Shown: positions 31,376-43,662 of the stretch, in pieces | Layout of the letters: the number at the start of each line of letters is the position of its first letter | How positions within the stretch are numbered: the first letter of the stretch is position 1 | Assembly: GCA_027924585.1 (NCBI GenBank) | Contig: BSBM01000994.1 | Location: forward strand, 14,283,001 to 14,347,000 | Direction: 5' to 3' | DNA length: 64,000 nt | Origin: Larix kaempferi | Lineage: Eukaryota; Streptophyta; Pinopsida; Pinales; Pinaceae | Translations under genes and position numbers: made by a program | Notes under the pieces: generated by a model | What the model saw: only the letters and a program-made list of their open reading frames with translations | Databases searched by the model: none | Told to the model about the DNA's origin: nothing

Positions 31376-34300
31376 TTACTGAACAACATCCAGCCATGTG
31401 CCTTCACAATCTTGTCGAACATAATTTATGCCACCATCACCTACAGCTTCATCCTCTTTGCATTGTGTTCCTTCAAAATTTGCAACACTTGATAAATCTG
31501 CATACTCCAAATCATATGTATTACAATCTCTTGATCCCTTCAGAGGGCATGTCAAAACTACACACCAGTCATTCTCTACCAGATCTTGTACATAAAACAC
31601 TTGTTTCGCTTGTGCTGCTATAATAAATGGATCATCTTGCAGTCTATCCTTGCTCAAGCATCTCTTCAAATTCACCATGGTGAAACCAATTTCATCAACT
31701 TTCATTCCATTCTTTTTGTGTACATCTATCCAATAACATTTGAACAATGGATACTGCACCAAATAGCAGTCCAATAACATTATTTCTTGAATCACTCCAT
31801 AATATGTTTTCGTTTGATGTATAGGGTTTTTATCCTTTGCACTTGATATCATTAATGTTTGTGCATCTATGCACACACCACTATTTTGGGTGGCCCTAAC
31901 ATCTTCTAATATTTTAACATGAAATATACACCCATTGATTAAGTATCCATCATACTTAGTTGCATATTTCCTTGGGCTACATGCCAACCCTTTAAGGGTA
32001 TCATAAATATTTTCTTTACCTTCCACCTTGAAATTTTGAAATGTCGTTAGAAAACCATGCAATTTCAAAATATATTAAAAGAATCTCACCTTCATACATC
32101 ATAATAGTCTTGATCAATGAAGTTCAATTAAATATAATATGAAGAACATATCATTACCTATTTTCTTAACCAATCACTAAATTGTTGGTTGTGGAGATTT
32201 TGTAGTAAGACTTCATCTTTTTGGGCTTGGATGTTACTATTGGCAATTTCTGTCAAGTGCATCCTATTTTCAAGTAATGTCAATAAACAATTTATGAAAA
32301 AATTGCGATATATTATAATAAAAAATGATTTCATAAGTATGTGCTTATTACTTACTCTATCCAAGGTTGAATTTCATCTGTGTTGTGCAAGATCCATCTA
32401 TGGGCTTGTAACAAACTAGTTTTATCTAATTCAATAGAAGTTCCACTAGATAAGGGCTTCCCATATTGTCCAACCTCTCCTTCTTCATCGTCCCAAGCTT
32501 AATTTATACTAGGCATGCTTTCAATATTATCCATACCTTCAACATATCTAGCACAAAATTTTATGGATTCCTCCATATTGTAGTTTTCAGCTATGCAGCC
32601 TTCGGGCCTATTCTTATTTTTTACATAACTTTTGAAAACTTTCATGTTCCTAGTAAAAAAACACAGAATTTGTAGAGAAATCAAAAGTGTGAATAAAGAG
32701 TTGCTAGTAATGTATTATTATTATATGCACATAAAATGCTGGAATTTATGTGGATTTGCACTTAATAACATTTAACTGACCTTTCAAAAGGGTACATCCA
32801 TCAATATGCAACTGGTCCACAGTAACGTAGCTCTCGCACCAAGTGTACACTGAAATGTATGATTTTATCAAAGAATGAAGGGGGGAAATATTTTTCAAGT
32901 AAGCACAAAGTTTCCACAACATCATCTTGTAAGTTATCAAGATCTGTTGGATCCACCATTTTTGCACAAACTCGCCTATAAATGAAGCAAAACCTACAAA
33001 TAGTGTTTCCAACTGCTTTTGGTAGCACATGGCGCAATGCTACTGGAAGGATTTGTTGCATGAGAGCATGGCTATCATATGCTTTCATACTATGAAGCTT
33101 GAGATCTTTCATAGATACATAATTTCTAGGGTTTGAACTATATCCATCTGGAACTTTTAAGGTGAACAAAACACAACAAAGAATCTCTTTCTCCTTTTTT
33201 GAAAGAGTGTGCGGTACGGGTGGAAGAAATATTTTTTTTCCTTTTTGTTGTGGCCACAGGGACCTCCTTATACCCAATTGTTGTAAGTCATCACGATAAT
33301 TTTTCCCATCCTTTGATTTATCTTTTATATCTAGAAGGGTTCCGAAAATACTTTCGCATACATTTTTTTCTACGTGCATTAAATCTAAATTGTGACGCAC
33401 TAGGAGTTTCTGCATCCAACCGTATAAAAAATCAATGAATTATAACATGAAGGAAAAATTAAACAATATATTCATATTAAACACAATGAAATCCTTCAAG
33501 CATCGTACATTTTAGGCCTTAAGATAATGTGTGCACATACCTCCCAATATGGTAAATTCAATAGAATTGACCTTTTCTTCCACACATCATTCTTCAAATT
33601 TTCACTTTTTTTTAAATTTCTCTTTCTTTTTCTACTTTTAGTCTTTCCCCCCATTTCTCTTCCCTTCCTTTTGTTTCTGTAAAAATATCTGACACTTGTA
33701 CAATTGTAGGTGCAATGAGATGCTCAGACTTCCCATTAAATCGTCCTTTTTGTGAACGATACTTATCATTTATTGGAAGATATCTCCTATGTCCCATGTA
33801 GACACACTTCCTACTACATTTGAGATACATTGAATTTGTGTTCCTTCCACATATAGGGCATGCAAAAAACCCTTGAGTTGTGAAACCAACCATATTTACA
33901 TAAGCAGGAGAGTCATGGATTACCCACATCAATATAGCCTTCATATTAAAGAATGACCTTGAATGAGCATCATATGTCCTTCCCCCTTCATCCCATGTTA
34001 GTTTTAGTTCATTTACCAATGGTTCCAAATAAACATCTATGTCATTTCCTAGCTGCTTGGGACCAGGTATTAACAATGACAACAAACAAAAGCTCCTTTT
34101 CATGAATAACCATGGCGGGAAGTTATATTTGACTAGTACTACTGGACATACACTATAACTACTACTCAAGTTTCCAGAAGGATTAAATCCATCCACTTCC
34201 ATTGCAAGTCGTACATTGCGAGGATCGTTGGAAAAATCAGGCCATTTAGAATCTATAGTTTTCCATGCCGGGATATCAATTGGGTGGCGCATTATTCCAT

Positions 34301-35672
34301 CCTTACTTGCATTCTCATGATGCCACCTCATTTTGTGTGAAATATATGTAGAGCTGTAACAAAAAGATAAGAATCATATATGCATTGCACTACTTAGTAG
34401 ATTAAAGAAGATGATTTTCTAGTAGATTCATAGTACATGAAGGTGTTTGATCTAATGGAATTATAAGAGTTCAAAATCATACCTGTACATTCTCTTCAAC
34501 CTCGGCACTATAGGGAAATACCTTAGCACTTTGGCCGGGACACCAGTACACACCTTTTCAGAACGAGCATCAACCTTCCATCTTGATTCACCACATGTTG
34601 GGCATTCATTTATTTTTTCATATTTTCCCTAGTATAAAATGCAATCATTGTGGCATGCATGTGTCATTTCATAGTCCAACCCCAATGATTTAATCAAACT
34701 TCTTGCAACATATGTAGATTCTGGAAGTGTATTTACTATTGGAAGCATTTCTCTTTGCAACTTCAACAACTAGGTGAAGCTTGCATCAGACTATCCATTT
34801 CTCACTTTAAGTTTGTACAATTTCACAGTGGCCGATTGCTTTGTGAAACTAGTGCAACCTGGGTACAATGGTGCCTTCGCATCTTCAATTAACTTTAGAT
34901 ATTGATTGATATCATTTTTTTCTTCCATTGATTCTGCTTGGCCATTTTCACAATTCACATCTGGATTTTCATTATAATATTGATAAGCATCATTCACCAT
35001 TTCAACCATATGATCATCAACCATGGTTGCCTCATTATGATCATCATTCTCAAAAACTTCAGTATCATTTGTAAGCAATGTTGCAAACTCATCATTCTGA
35101 CTATCATATTGATGTCCGACTATGTGTTCATCACCATGTTTAATTTGTGGAGGCAAATCATGCATCTCTGTTGTGTGGCATTTCTTGCTCTTGTTAAATA
35201 TATAGTATTAAGTAGGAACTCTCTCTCCATGGAAAAACCAAGTTTTATATGAACTTGTTATACCATGAATCATCAAGTGGTCTTGTACTTCCTGAAACGT
35301 CAATATTGCAACATTGCAACATTTTTTTACAAGGGCATCTTGTGGTGTTATTATCCTTTGAATGCCTTTTTGCAAACTCTATGAATTCTTCAACCCAAAC
35401 TTGATATTCCTTTGACATCCTACATAGAAACACATCACATAAGAAAAAACCACTACAAATTACAATGAAGACATATGTTATAAAATATCATATTGGAAAA
35501 TCAAATATAAAAAGTATACCTTGTTTTCAAATCTGTCCAATCCCTTTTTTGGCCATTTGAAAATAAAACCAGCCCAATTTCTTGAATTGGCTCCTCGAGA
35601 GTTGGCCTCTCAACTTCCTTCCAATATACGGTTAGAAATATTCATGTAGTACACCCATATGCTTACCAAAAT
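31376..35672 (-). pseudogene. En/Spm (CACTA) TNP2-type transposase, multi-exon, decayed
   Basis: Minus-strand pieces follow the TNP2 order. First is an N-terminal transposase-associated domain (about 35672-35240) with DW-LK--MSKEYQ, RCPC and a -HL-IHGI--SY--W segment reached only after a shift at a poly-A run near 35327. Next come the CACTA-specific stretch ending LYPGCTSF (34791-35165) and CP-CG-SRW near 34570. The Transposase_21 core (33612-34331) has PPWLFMKRS, GPKQLGNDIDVYLEPL, WDEG and CPICGRNT. DUF4218-like sequence (32801-33415) has DLMHVEKNVCES, and a DUF4216-like C-terminus lies at 31376-32068. A plausible intron with GT/AG borders lies at 35420-35519. In-frame stops (for example TGA in CGPVAY-WMYPFER) show decay. 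The 5' end is split by the copia insertion at 35673. Confidence 0.88.
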
Positions 35673-36322
35673 TGTTGATGTATATGTAACTTCGGAATGT
35701 ATTTCACATATATGTATATTGTATTCCTATAGAGATGGTATTATTCCTCTATAAGGAAGTGTCGTCATTTATATTGTAAGTGTCATAACTTATACTTGAT
35801 GGGTTATTAGACCACCTTATTTGGGGTCGGCCCTGTATAAGTCATGTGGGTCAAAGGGTTATTAGACCACCCTATTGGGGGTCAGCCATGTGGGTCAAAG
35901 GGTTATTAGACCACCCTATTGGGGGTCGGTCCACTCAGCATTATGTTATGTGGTAAAGTTCGAGCCTACATGAGTTAGGTAAAAAGGCAAGTCAAGTCAA
36001 GTATAAATAGAGTGCGGGAGGCACTCTATTTGCTCACTCACTTCTCACACATGCACTCAAGGAGGAGTGGCGCACTTATGGAGGAGGAGGATCTGCTGCT
36101 AGGTTATGGCTATCTCTCTTGGTTGGTTGTATCATTGCTCTATCTATCTCTGAGGAATTTATTGGGGTTTTTCACCTTTATGGTTTTCCCCAAGTAAATC
36201 TTTGTGTCTCTTGTGTGCTTACATTATTGTGTCCATGATTGATATGATGTAGATATGCTGTACATGTTGTTCTCTCAGTTAAGATCCTAGATCAAATTGA
36301 AGTAAATTCTGAAAATGTAACA
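35673..36322 (+). repeat. 5' LTR of the plus-strand copia element
   Basis: 650 bp, TG...CA, with TATA box TATAAATA at 36002-36009. It has one more 44-bp internal repeat unit than the 3' LTR. The 61-residue frame at 36012-36197 recurs in the 3' LTR and in related LTRs and is not a separate gene. Confidence 0.93.
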
Positions 36323-36334
36323 TGGTATCAGAGC
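36323..36334 (+). promoter_or_regulatory. primer-binding site of the plus-strand copia element
   Basis: TGGTATCAGAGC directly follows the LTR. Confidence 0.92.
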
Positions 36335-38520
36335 TAGCCTGAAAGAAGGCATGATATGGCATGTATGACACTTGTTGCACTTACGATGCTAGGGCTTGAT
36401 ATAGCAAAAACCAGTCATCGTAGAACTTTCTCTATAGATCCGTTTTGGAAAAGTTTTCGGATCTGAAATTGTTACCGGACAAAGACTAAATCTCCAGGTA
36501 CATTGTATCCAAAGGACAACCTCTAATTCGTTGTACTTTGTGATTTATGATCTGTACAATATAGGGTTTCTGCCTCTTCCAGATCTGAGTCAAAATCAGG
36601 TGACCTTGGAAAAAGGTCATAACTTGGGCTAGGAAGCTCCAAATGAAATTTCGTAAAAAGTTACAGTTATTAAACAGACTGTAATATCTCAGAAAACGTT
36701 TTCAGAGGCCGAAGGTGAACCAATGACACATGGCACGCCGTACAAGTTCGCTCTCCTGTATTATCCCATAATCAGGTCACGTTGCGACACTTGGCATAAC
36801 TCTCTCTCAGAGAATCCAATTGAGGTCAGACCTGTCAGGATGGAAAGATAATAGGCCGAGCTATCCCAGAAAATATTTTCATAGGCCGAAGTTGAAATAG
36901 TGACACGTGGCACGCCGTACAAGTTCGCTCTCCTGTATTATCCCAAAACAGGTCACGTTGCGACATTTGGCATAACTCTCTCTCAGAAAATCCAATTGAG
37001 GTCAGACCTGTCAGGATGGAAAGATAACAGGTCAGGCTATCTCAGGAAAAATTTTCAGACCCTGTGGATCAAAAATTTCAGAGTTACACCAGAAACAATC
37101 AGGTACATATTTCTGTCAAAACATAATTATTTTTTGGTACCTTCATTCATGGCTTCCGGAATATAGGGCTTTGGAGAAAGTTGGAATTTTTGTAATCGTA
37201 GACCATGGCTGGATGCTACTCATCAAAATAGAAATTTGGAGACCAAGATCAGAATTTTTTGTTGGGCAGAAGGCCGGGCTTGATTAGACCCTAGTTCGGG
37301 ACTTTGATCAGAAAAGTGGAAAATTAGGGCTTTTGTAAAAATGGGAATTTTTGAAATCTGTGACCACGGCTGGAAGCTCCTCAGAAAAATAGAAGCTTAG
37401 AGCTTTGGATCAAACATTTTGATTGAGCAGAAGAGTGGGCTTCATCAAACCCCAGTTCAGGGTCACGTCCAGTGAATCCAGAAGTTTCAAAAGCAAAATT
37501 GAGGAGTGAAACGTTGTAGTTTTCAAATTCTGAATATACCAACTTGATCAGCTCATCAAGGCACATATTTCTATCCTATCAGAAGTTTGAAATTCAAAGT
37601 TTGAATTTTTGGGGTTTCTCTGACAAACCCATATCCATCTCAAGGTCCAGTTCTTGCAAATCAAGTGGATTGGGTTAATCCCAGAAGAAGATGGATTGAT
37701 CATCTGCATGAGTGAAGAAGTTCCTGTTTCAGAGGGAGATGAGGCTAAGGCCTTATATAAGAAGATTACAAGCGATCTCGACAGGTATGACTCATCGAGG
37801 TATGTTTCGATATTTGTCCATGATTAAGTTTATGGTATGTTTGTCTTCATGTTATTACGGTTAGTACAATTTTGATTTTAGATTTGTCGTATCACCTTAA
37901 CAAAATTATGAATGCATGATAGAAGATATTCATTGGTTAGGGTGTTGACACTTATGATTGTACTAATGCATTATGGTGTTGCATGAGGTTTATGTTGTCT
38001 ACTAACATGAAAGGTACACCAAGAAAGACAAATCATGTTCTGGTCCAAGAACATATGGTCATGATAACATGAGGACAAAGATTCATTCATTGTCATGGAT
38101 CTCATAGAAGATCCATTTACGAGGTATGTATAACTTGGTTTTGTAATGGTTAACATATGAGACATGCAGGTTACTAGCACAAGTCACTGAAGAGAACCAG
38201 AAGAATCATGAAGGTATAGGTTTGAATAATCAGGTTAAATTATGCATAATATATCTCTTATCTTGATTGATGATTCAACTAACCTGAAGAGTCATAGGTT
38301 TGAGTAATTACAGGTTTAGACATGTTATGTTTCTTATGATTTGACTAACCTTAAGAATTCTACATAAACCTTGAATGCTAATGCTTATTATTTTCTGTTT
38401 GAAATGATCATGACTATACATGCTTGAGATTATTGTGTTTTAATAGTATACTAATGAATGTATGATTTTATATGAGATCACAAGGATAACACAATCATGA
38501 TACTAATAAGCATGCATAGG
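36335..38520 (+). other. leader and remnant 5' region of the plus-strand copia element
   Basis: No gag recognised. It contains a 177-bp direct tandem duplication (about 36693-36869 and 36870-37046), a conserved 46-codon frame (37663-37800) and a conserved antisense frame (37381-37566). All but the duplication are shared with the minus-strand copy. Confidence 0.5.
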
Positions 38521-38528
38521 AACCAAGG

Positions 38529-38750
38529 ATGAATGTAAGTTCAAGGACAGGTAATCCAGGAAGCAAAGATCAAGAGGGAGTACACTCCAGTGGTTTATGC
38601 AAGGATGCAGATATTCAGAGGGAGTTGACCATCTCTCTACATCCCACAACAGAAAGGTGTAGAAGAAGCTACTTCATATTAGGACTCCAGCAGCTCCTGC
38701 AAGGAACTGAAGACTCAGAGGGAGTCCACCCAACGAACAAACAAAGATAA
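38529..38750 (+). pseudogene. copia integrase fragment
   Basis: A short frame with CKDADIQRELTIS, part of the integrase core, shifting frame at the PQQNG region. It is the counterpart of 14405-14593. The 700 bp after it (38751-39480) are AT-rich with no coding evidence, apart from a shifted piece of the RT entry region near 39170-39380. Confidence 0.65.
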
Positions 38751-39479
38751 GTATTTGAATTGTCATTTCTTAAATAATACTGTTCAATGATGTATATACT
38801 GATGTTCCTAGAATTAGGTTGTGTATTATGCACATTAGAATAATTGCATTGATGAACAGTATACTACTAATATGCATGAGTAAGTAGCCTATGGCACTGT
38901 ACAACATTCCATTGCTACTTATGTAGAATGAAACCTCTTTACTGACATGTTGGGAGTTGTGCACACTCTTAACAATGTTCTGGTAGAGAATGGAAGGCAT
39001 CTAGAAAGTTACGGGATATGGATAAATGTTGTATTGAAGCATTGGCTAAGATAATTGCATGACTGTATGACATATTTCTTTATGTGTAAGAATTTGTTCT
39101 GAAAATTATGAGATGTTTCTAATCATGCAATTTAACTTGTTTTGTAGGAAAGACCGTATATCTTCACCTACAAAAGGACTACAACATTTGTTCCAGCAAC
39201 AAAGATATCTATTGAAGATATTGAAGATATTGAATTTCCCAGGATCTGGGATGGAATGCCATGATCCGTCGATCATGAAGAATGATGTTTGGGATGTAGT
39301 CCCAAGACCTGAAGGGAAGTTTGTTATGACTTCCATATGGATCTATCAAGATCAAGCATGTTGCAAATGGCAGCATTGAGAAATACAAAAGTGATGAAAT
39401 AGAAGATGCACCAGATGGATTTCAAGACAGCATGGTGTAGTTATATATGTGTGCAGAACTTGATATGGTAAGATAGACA

Positions 39480-40530
39480 ACTTTCTATCCAGCTTGGGCT
39501 TTACCAAGAATAAAGCGGATTCCAACCTTTTCTACAAGGTTGAGGAAGGCAATCCAGCGATACTACTATTTGGATGACCTGTTTGTATTAGGTGATGATA
39601 GATTGATTGCCGACACGCAGCGGAAGCTTGCTGCCAAGTTCGAGTTGAAGAACTTGGGGATGATGCACTATTTGTTTTGGCATGGAGGTGTGGCAGAGTG
39701 CAGATGGAATCTTCCTTGGACAAGGGAAGTATGCAGTAGAGATCCTGAAGAGGTTCGAGATGATGGACTGCAAAGATATGGCCACATCTATGGCATCGAA
39801 TCTGAAGCTTCTATGTGATGCTTCATCTGAGCCGGTTGATGTCTCCATGTATCGTCAGATGATTGGGTCCTTGATGTACCTGACGAACACGAGACCAGAC
39901 TTTTGCTTTCCTGTGAACACATTGGGATAGCTCCTGACGGATCCGAGGAGTGTTCACCTGGTTGCTGTAAAGCATGTTCTGAGGTACCTGAAGGGTACAG
40001 TGGATTATGGGATCAGGTATGAGGCGAATCAAAAGTTTAACCTGCAGGATTATGTTGATTCAGATTGGGCTGGCAGTGCTGCAGATAGGAAGAGCACATC
40101 TGGGTGTTGCTTCAGTATGGGATCAGGTGTGATCTCTTGGTTTAGCAGGAAGCAGTCCTGCGTAGCACTGAGTACAGCTGAGGCAGAGTATGTTGCATCC
40201 TGTTCAGCTAGTTGTGAGGCAGTATGGCTACAGAAGCTACTGTCTGAGTTATTTGATCTCCTGTTGGAGGCTACTAGTATCTTCTGTGATAACCAGAGTT
40301 GTGTGAAGCTGTCTGAGAACCCAGTGTTTAATGACAGGTCGAAACACATAGAGATCAAATATCACTATATCAGGGATATGGTGCAGAGAGGAGCTGTGAA
40401 GCTCCTGTATGTTGTGACGGACGAGCAGATTGCAGATGTGTTGACGAAGCCACTAGCCAGGGTGAAGTTCGAGTACTTCAGAGAGAGGCCTGGCGTTCTT
40501 CAGATCGAGGACACTTCGAGGAAGAAGTGA
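39480..40530 (+). pseudogene. copia reverse transcriptase (damaged) and full RNase H
   Basis: The RT palm entry is lost and the catalytic box reads YLDD rather than YVDD (about 39567). A frameshift near 39680 leads into LGQGKYAVEILKRF, GSLMYLTNTRPDF and the RNase H domain. That domain is complete: DSDWAGS, STAEAEY, the DNQSC motif (about 40290), HIEIKYHYIRD and ADVLTKPLA, ending at TAA 40528. There is one in-frame TAG at 39928, at a Gln position of the relative. Unlike the minus-strand copy, the RNase H middle block is present here, which shows that the other copy suffered a deletion. Confidence 0.9.
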
Positions 40531-40754
40531 TGGACACATTTGCTGAATCCATTCCAAGCATGTTGGAAGGGGAACCCTTCACATGGCTGTGGATGTAAGC
40601 GCTGAATGATGAACATCAGGAGGATGTTCTGGTTTCTGCTTAGATATGATCAGTTGGATCATTATATGTATTTTTTGTATGCATCATGTTGGATGCTGGA
40701 TATGATCAGTTGGATCATGTGTATGTATTTTGTATATGCATCATGTTGGATGCT

Positions 40755-41140
40755 GGATACATTGTGTGGATCATGTATCTTTGTATGATCAGGTAGATCA
40801 TGTATGCTGATGGATACATTGTGTGGATCATGTATCTTTGTATGATCAGGTAGATCATGTATGCTGATGGATACATTGTGTGGATCATGTATCTTTGTAT
40901 GATCAGGTGGATCATGTATGCTGATGGATACATTGTGTGGATCATGTATCTTTGTATGATCAGGTGGATCATGTATGCTGATGGATACATTGTGTGGATC
41001 ATGTATCTTTGTATTATCAGGTGGATCATGTATGCTGATGGATACATTGTGTGGATCATGTATCTTTGTATGATCAGGTGGATCATGTATGCTGATGGAT
41101 ACATTATGTGGATCATGTATCTATGTATGTATCAGGTGGA
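40755..41140 (+). repeat. 57-bp minisatellite, seven units
   Basis: The unit contains GGATACATTGTGTGG and TGATCAGG, repeating every 57 bp (for example 40755 and 40812). Because 57 is a multiple of three, it gives artefactual repetitive frames on both strands. Confidence 0.9.
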
Positions 41141-41282
41141 TACTTGGATGATCATTGATGACGAGCTTCTCCAGATGACATGTAGCTGGATGTTGCAGTG
41201 ATGATGATCAGGTTGATCATGTGTACATCAGGATGATGTTTGATGAGTATCAGATGATACTTTATGGCCGTGGATCAAGTTG

Positions 41283-41840
41283 TGCAGGAAAGCCTGTAAT
41301 TTGTGCCCTGGGAGATCTGCAGATAGTCTTTCGAGGTTTTGCCTATGGCATGTAATTCGGTGCCCTGGGATATCTGGCAGATGCTCTTGCGAGGTTTTGT
41401 CCTATGGCATGTAATTTGCTCCTGGGATATCTGGACAGGATGAAAAAGGCCTCAGATGCTTCAGCTAGGTTTTGCCATGACCACATGTAATTTGCTCCTG
41501 GGAGATCTGGACAGGATGAAAAAGGCCTCAGATGCTTCAGCCAGGTTTTGTGGTGGACCACATGTAATGTGCTCCTGGGAGATCTGACAGGTAGAGCTGT
41601 GTGCTCGTAACAGCCTGGGATGCTTCAGCCAGGTTTTGTGGTGAGATCACATGTAATGTGCTCCTGGGAGATCCGACAGGTAGAGCCACGTGCTCGTAAC
41701 AGCCTGGGATGCTTCAGCCAGGTTTTGTGATGGGTCACATGTAATGTGCTCCTGGGAGATCCTACAGGTAGAGCTGTGTGCTCGTAATAGCCTAGGATGC
41801 TGCAGATAGGTTTTGTGACGCACGTAATAAGTCCTGAGGA
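41283..41840 (+). repeat. tandem repeats of about 90-110 bp before the copia 3' LTR
   Basis: Five or six units share GCTCCTGGGAGATCTG, CATGTAAT and CAGCCAGGTTTTG. The counterpart in the minus-strand element is at 10870-12060. Confidence 0.75.
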
Positions 41841-42076
41841 TTCCACAGTATGGCCAGTGATGACGAAGACCTGCAGGTGGTGGGCCTACATCCAGTATGA
41901 AAAAGGACTGGCTATGTAGAACTTCCTATGACGAGTAGATTCAGAGATTGATTGAGATAGCAGCAGCAGTGACGATGATGATGACTCGATGACGATTATC
42001 TAGTGACGATGATCGAGAGAAGATGACTTGTGCTAGAAGAACTGTGCTGAGAAATACCTTCCTAGTTAAGAGGGAG

Positions 42077-42619
42077 TGTTGATGTATATGTAACTTCGGA
42101 ATGTATTTCACATATATGTATATTGTATTCCTATAGAGATGGTATTATTCCTCTATAAGGAAGTGTCGTCATTTATATTGTAAGTGTCGTAACTTATACT
42201 TGATGGGTTATTAGACCACCTTATTTGGGGTCGGCCCTGTATAAGTCATGTGGGTCAAAGGGTTATTAGACCACCCTATTGGGGGTCGGCCCACTCAGCA
42301 TTATCTTATGTGGTAAAGTTCGAGCCTACATGAGTTAGGTAAAAAGGAAAGTCAAGTCAAGTATAAATAGAGTGCGGGAGGCACTCTATTTGCTCACTCA
42401 CTTCTCACACATGCACTCAAGGAGGAGTGGCGCAGTTATGGAGGAGGAGGATCTGCTGCTAGGTTATGGCTATCGCTCTTGGTTGGTTGTATCATTGCTC
42501 TATCTATCTCTGAGGAAGTTATTGGGGTTTTTCACCTTTATGGTTTTCCCCAAGTAAATCTTTGTGTCTCTTGTGTGCTTGCATTATTGTCTCCATGATT
42601 GATATGATGTCGATATGCT
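42077..42619 (+). repeat. 3' LTR of the plus-strand copia element, first part
   Basis: Follows the PPT AAGAGGGAG (42068-42076). Broken after 42619 by the nested element; the last 63 bp are at 49602-49664. TATA box at 42362-42369. Confidence 0.92.
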
Positions 42620-43641
42620 TGTTATAGGTCAAACTTGCACCTCTCCGTCCGTGATCACCCTGAGCTACTGATCACACAAAAGGACAACTTGGATGGAGGA
42701 GCATGTTGACCTTGATGTTATGACAACTCATCCTATTTCCTGAAAATACTGAAAACATACAAAAAAATATCATTTTGAGGTATGAGCGCTACTCTACTTA
42801 AAGAGACTAGCGCCCATACGCGACTCCAGTGCATAATAGTAGCGCCCATATCAGTATATACGCTACTCCTTATTATCAAAGTAGCGCTCGGAATTTAAAA
42901 CTAAATGAGCGCTATTCCTCAAACAATAGAGTAGCGCCCTATACGCTACTCCACTGTGTAATAGTCGCGTGTATCTTAAAAATGATTAAAAAATATATTA
43001 ATCCATCGAAGAGGATTAGTTGAAGGCAGTTTCTTAACTTCCCCAACCTCCTCATCGACTTGAACTGCTTCCTTAAACCTATATATTCCTAGAAGACTAA
43101 GGGAGCAAGGTTAGAAGAAATTATGAATGCAAATGCTTACTAAAGAATGAGAGGATGAGTTAATGGAGAAACTGTTGCAGAAGACATTCAGACCAGAGCA
43201 GAGCCAGAGCCCAGGATCTAGTTGCAGGAGCCTGCTTCATTATCAGGTATATTTGTACTGCATACTATTTTGACAAATAAAGGTTGAAGTGTTTCCTTGT
43301 TCCAATCTGAAGGTGTTATAAAATGGCATTTTGAATTGGATTCATTTTGGTCAATACTGGATATTAAACATAATCTTTGTTTATTTTATGATTTATATGT
43401 TGCCCAAAGTGTTTGAGGAAGGTATTGTTGTTTCAGGTTTGCTGAAAGAAAGAAGATTTGAGAGCTGGACACAAGGCTGGGTCAAGGCTAGGATCAGACT
43501 CCAGTGAAAGGTATGTTCTCTAAATCTGTAATCTATTTCTTTTGCAAACACTTCTGTAAATGACATAAATACACTTAACTGTCACCCCAACCAAGTTGAT
43601 AGTTTAGTTTCCTGACTATAGGGTAGAAATATCCGCCAACA
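42620..43641 (+). repeat. 5' LTR of the nested element
   Basis: Starts TGTTATAGGTCAAACTTG and ends ...CCGCCAACA three bases before the PBS. It contains clustered AGCGCC/GGCGCT-type motifs at 42783-42969. At 1,022 bp it is longer than, and strongly diverged from, the 3' LTR. Confidence 0.8.
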
Positions 43642-43662
43642 GACTGGCGACCATACTGGGGA

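Noticed and set aside
36012-36197. A repeated small protein gene (similar 60-100-residue frames at 10003, 11549, 16931, 36012 and 42372)
   Set aside because: All lie at the same place in copies of one copia LTR, downstream of its TATA box; no motif, and lengths differ by frameshift.
40755-41140. CRISPR-like array
   Set aside because: Contiguous tandem repeat without unique spacers, inside a plant retrotransposon.
40715-41201. Repetitive proteins on both strands
   Set aside because: Produced by the 57-bp minisatellite, whose unit length is a multiple of three.
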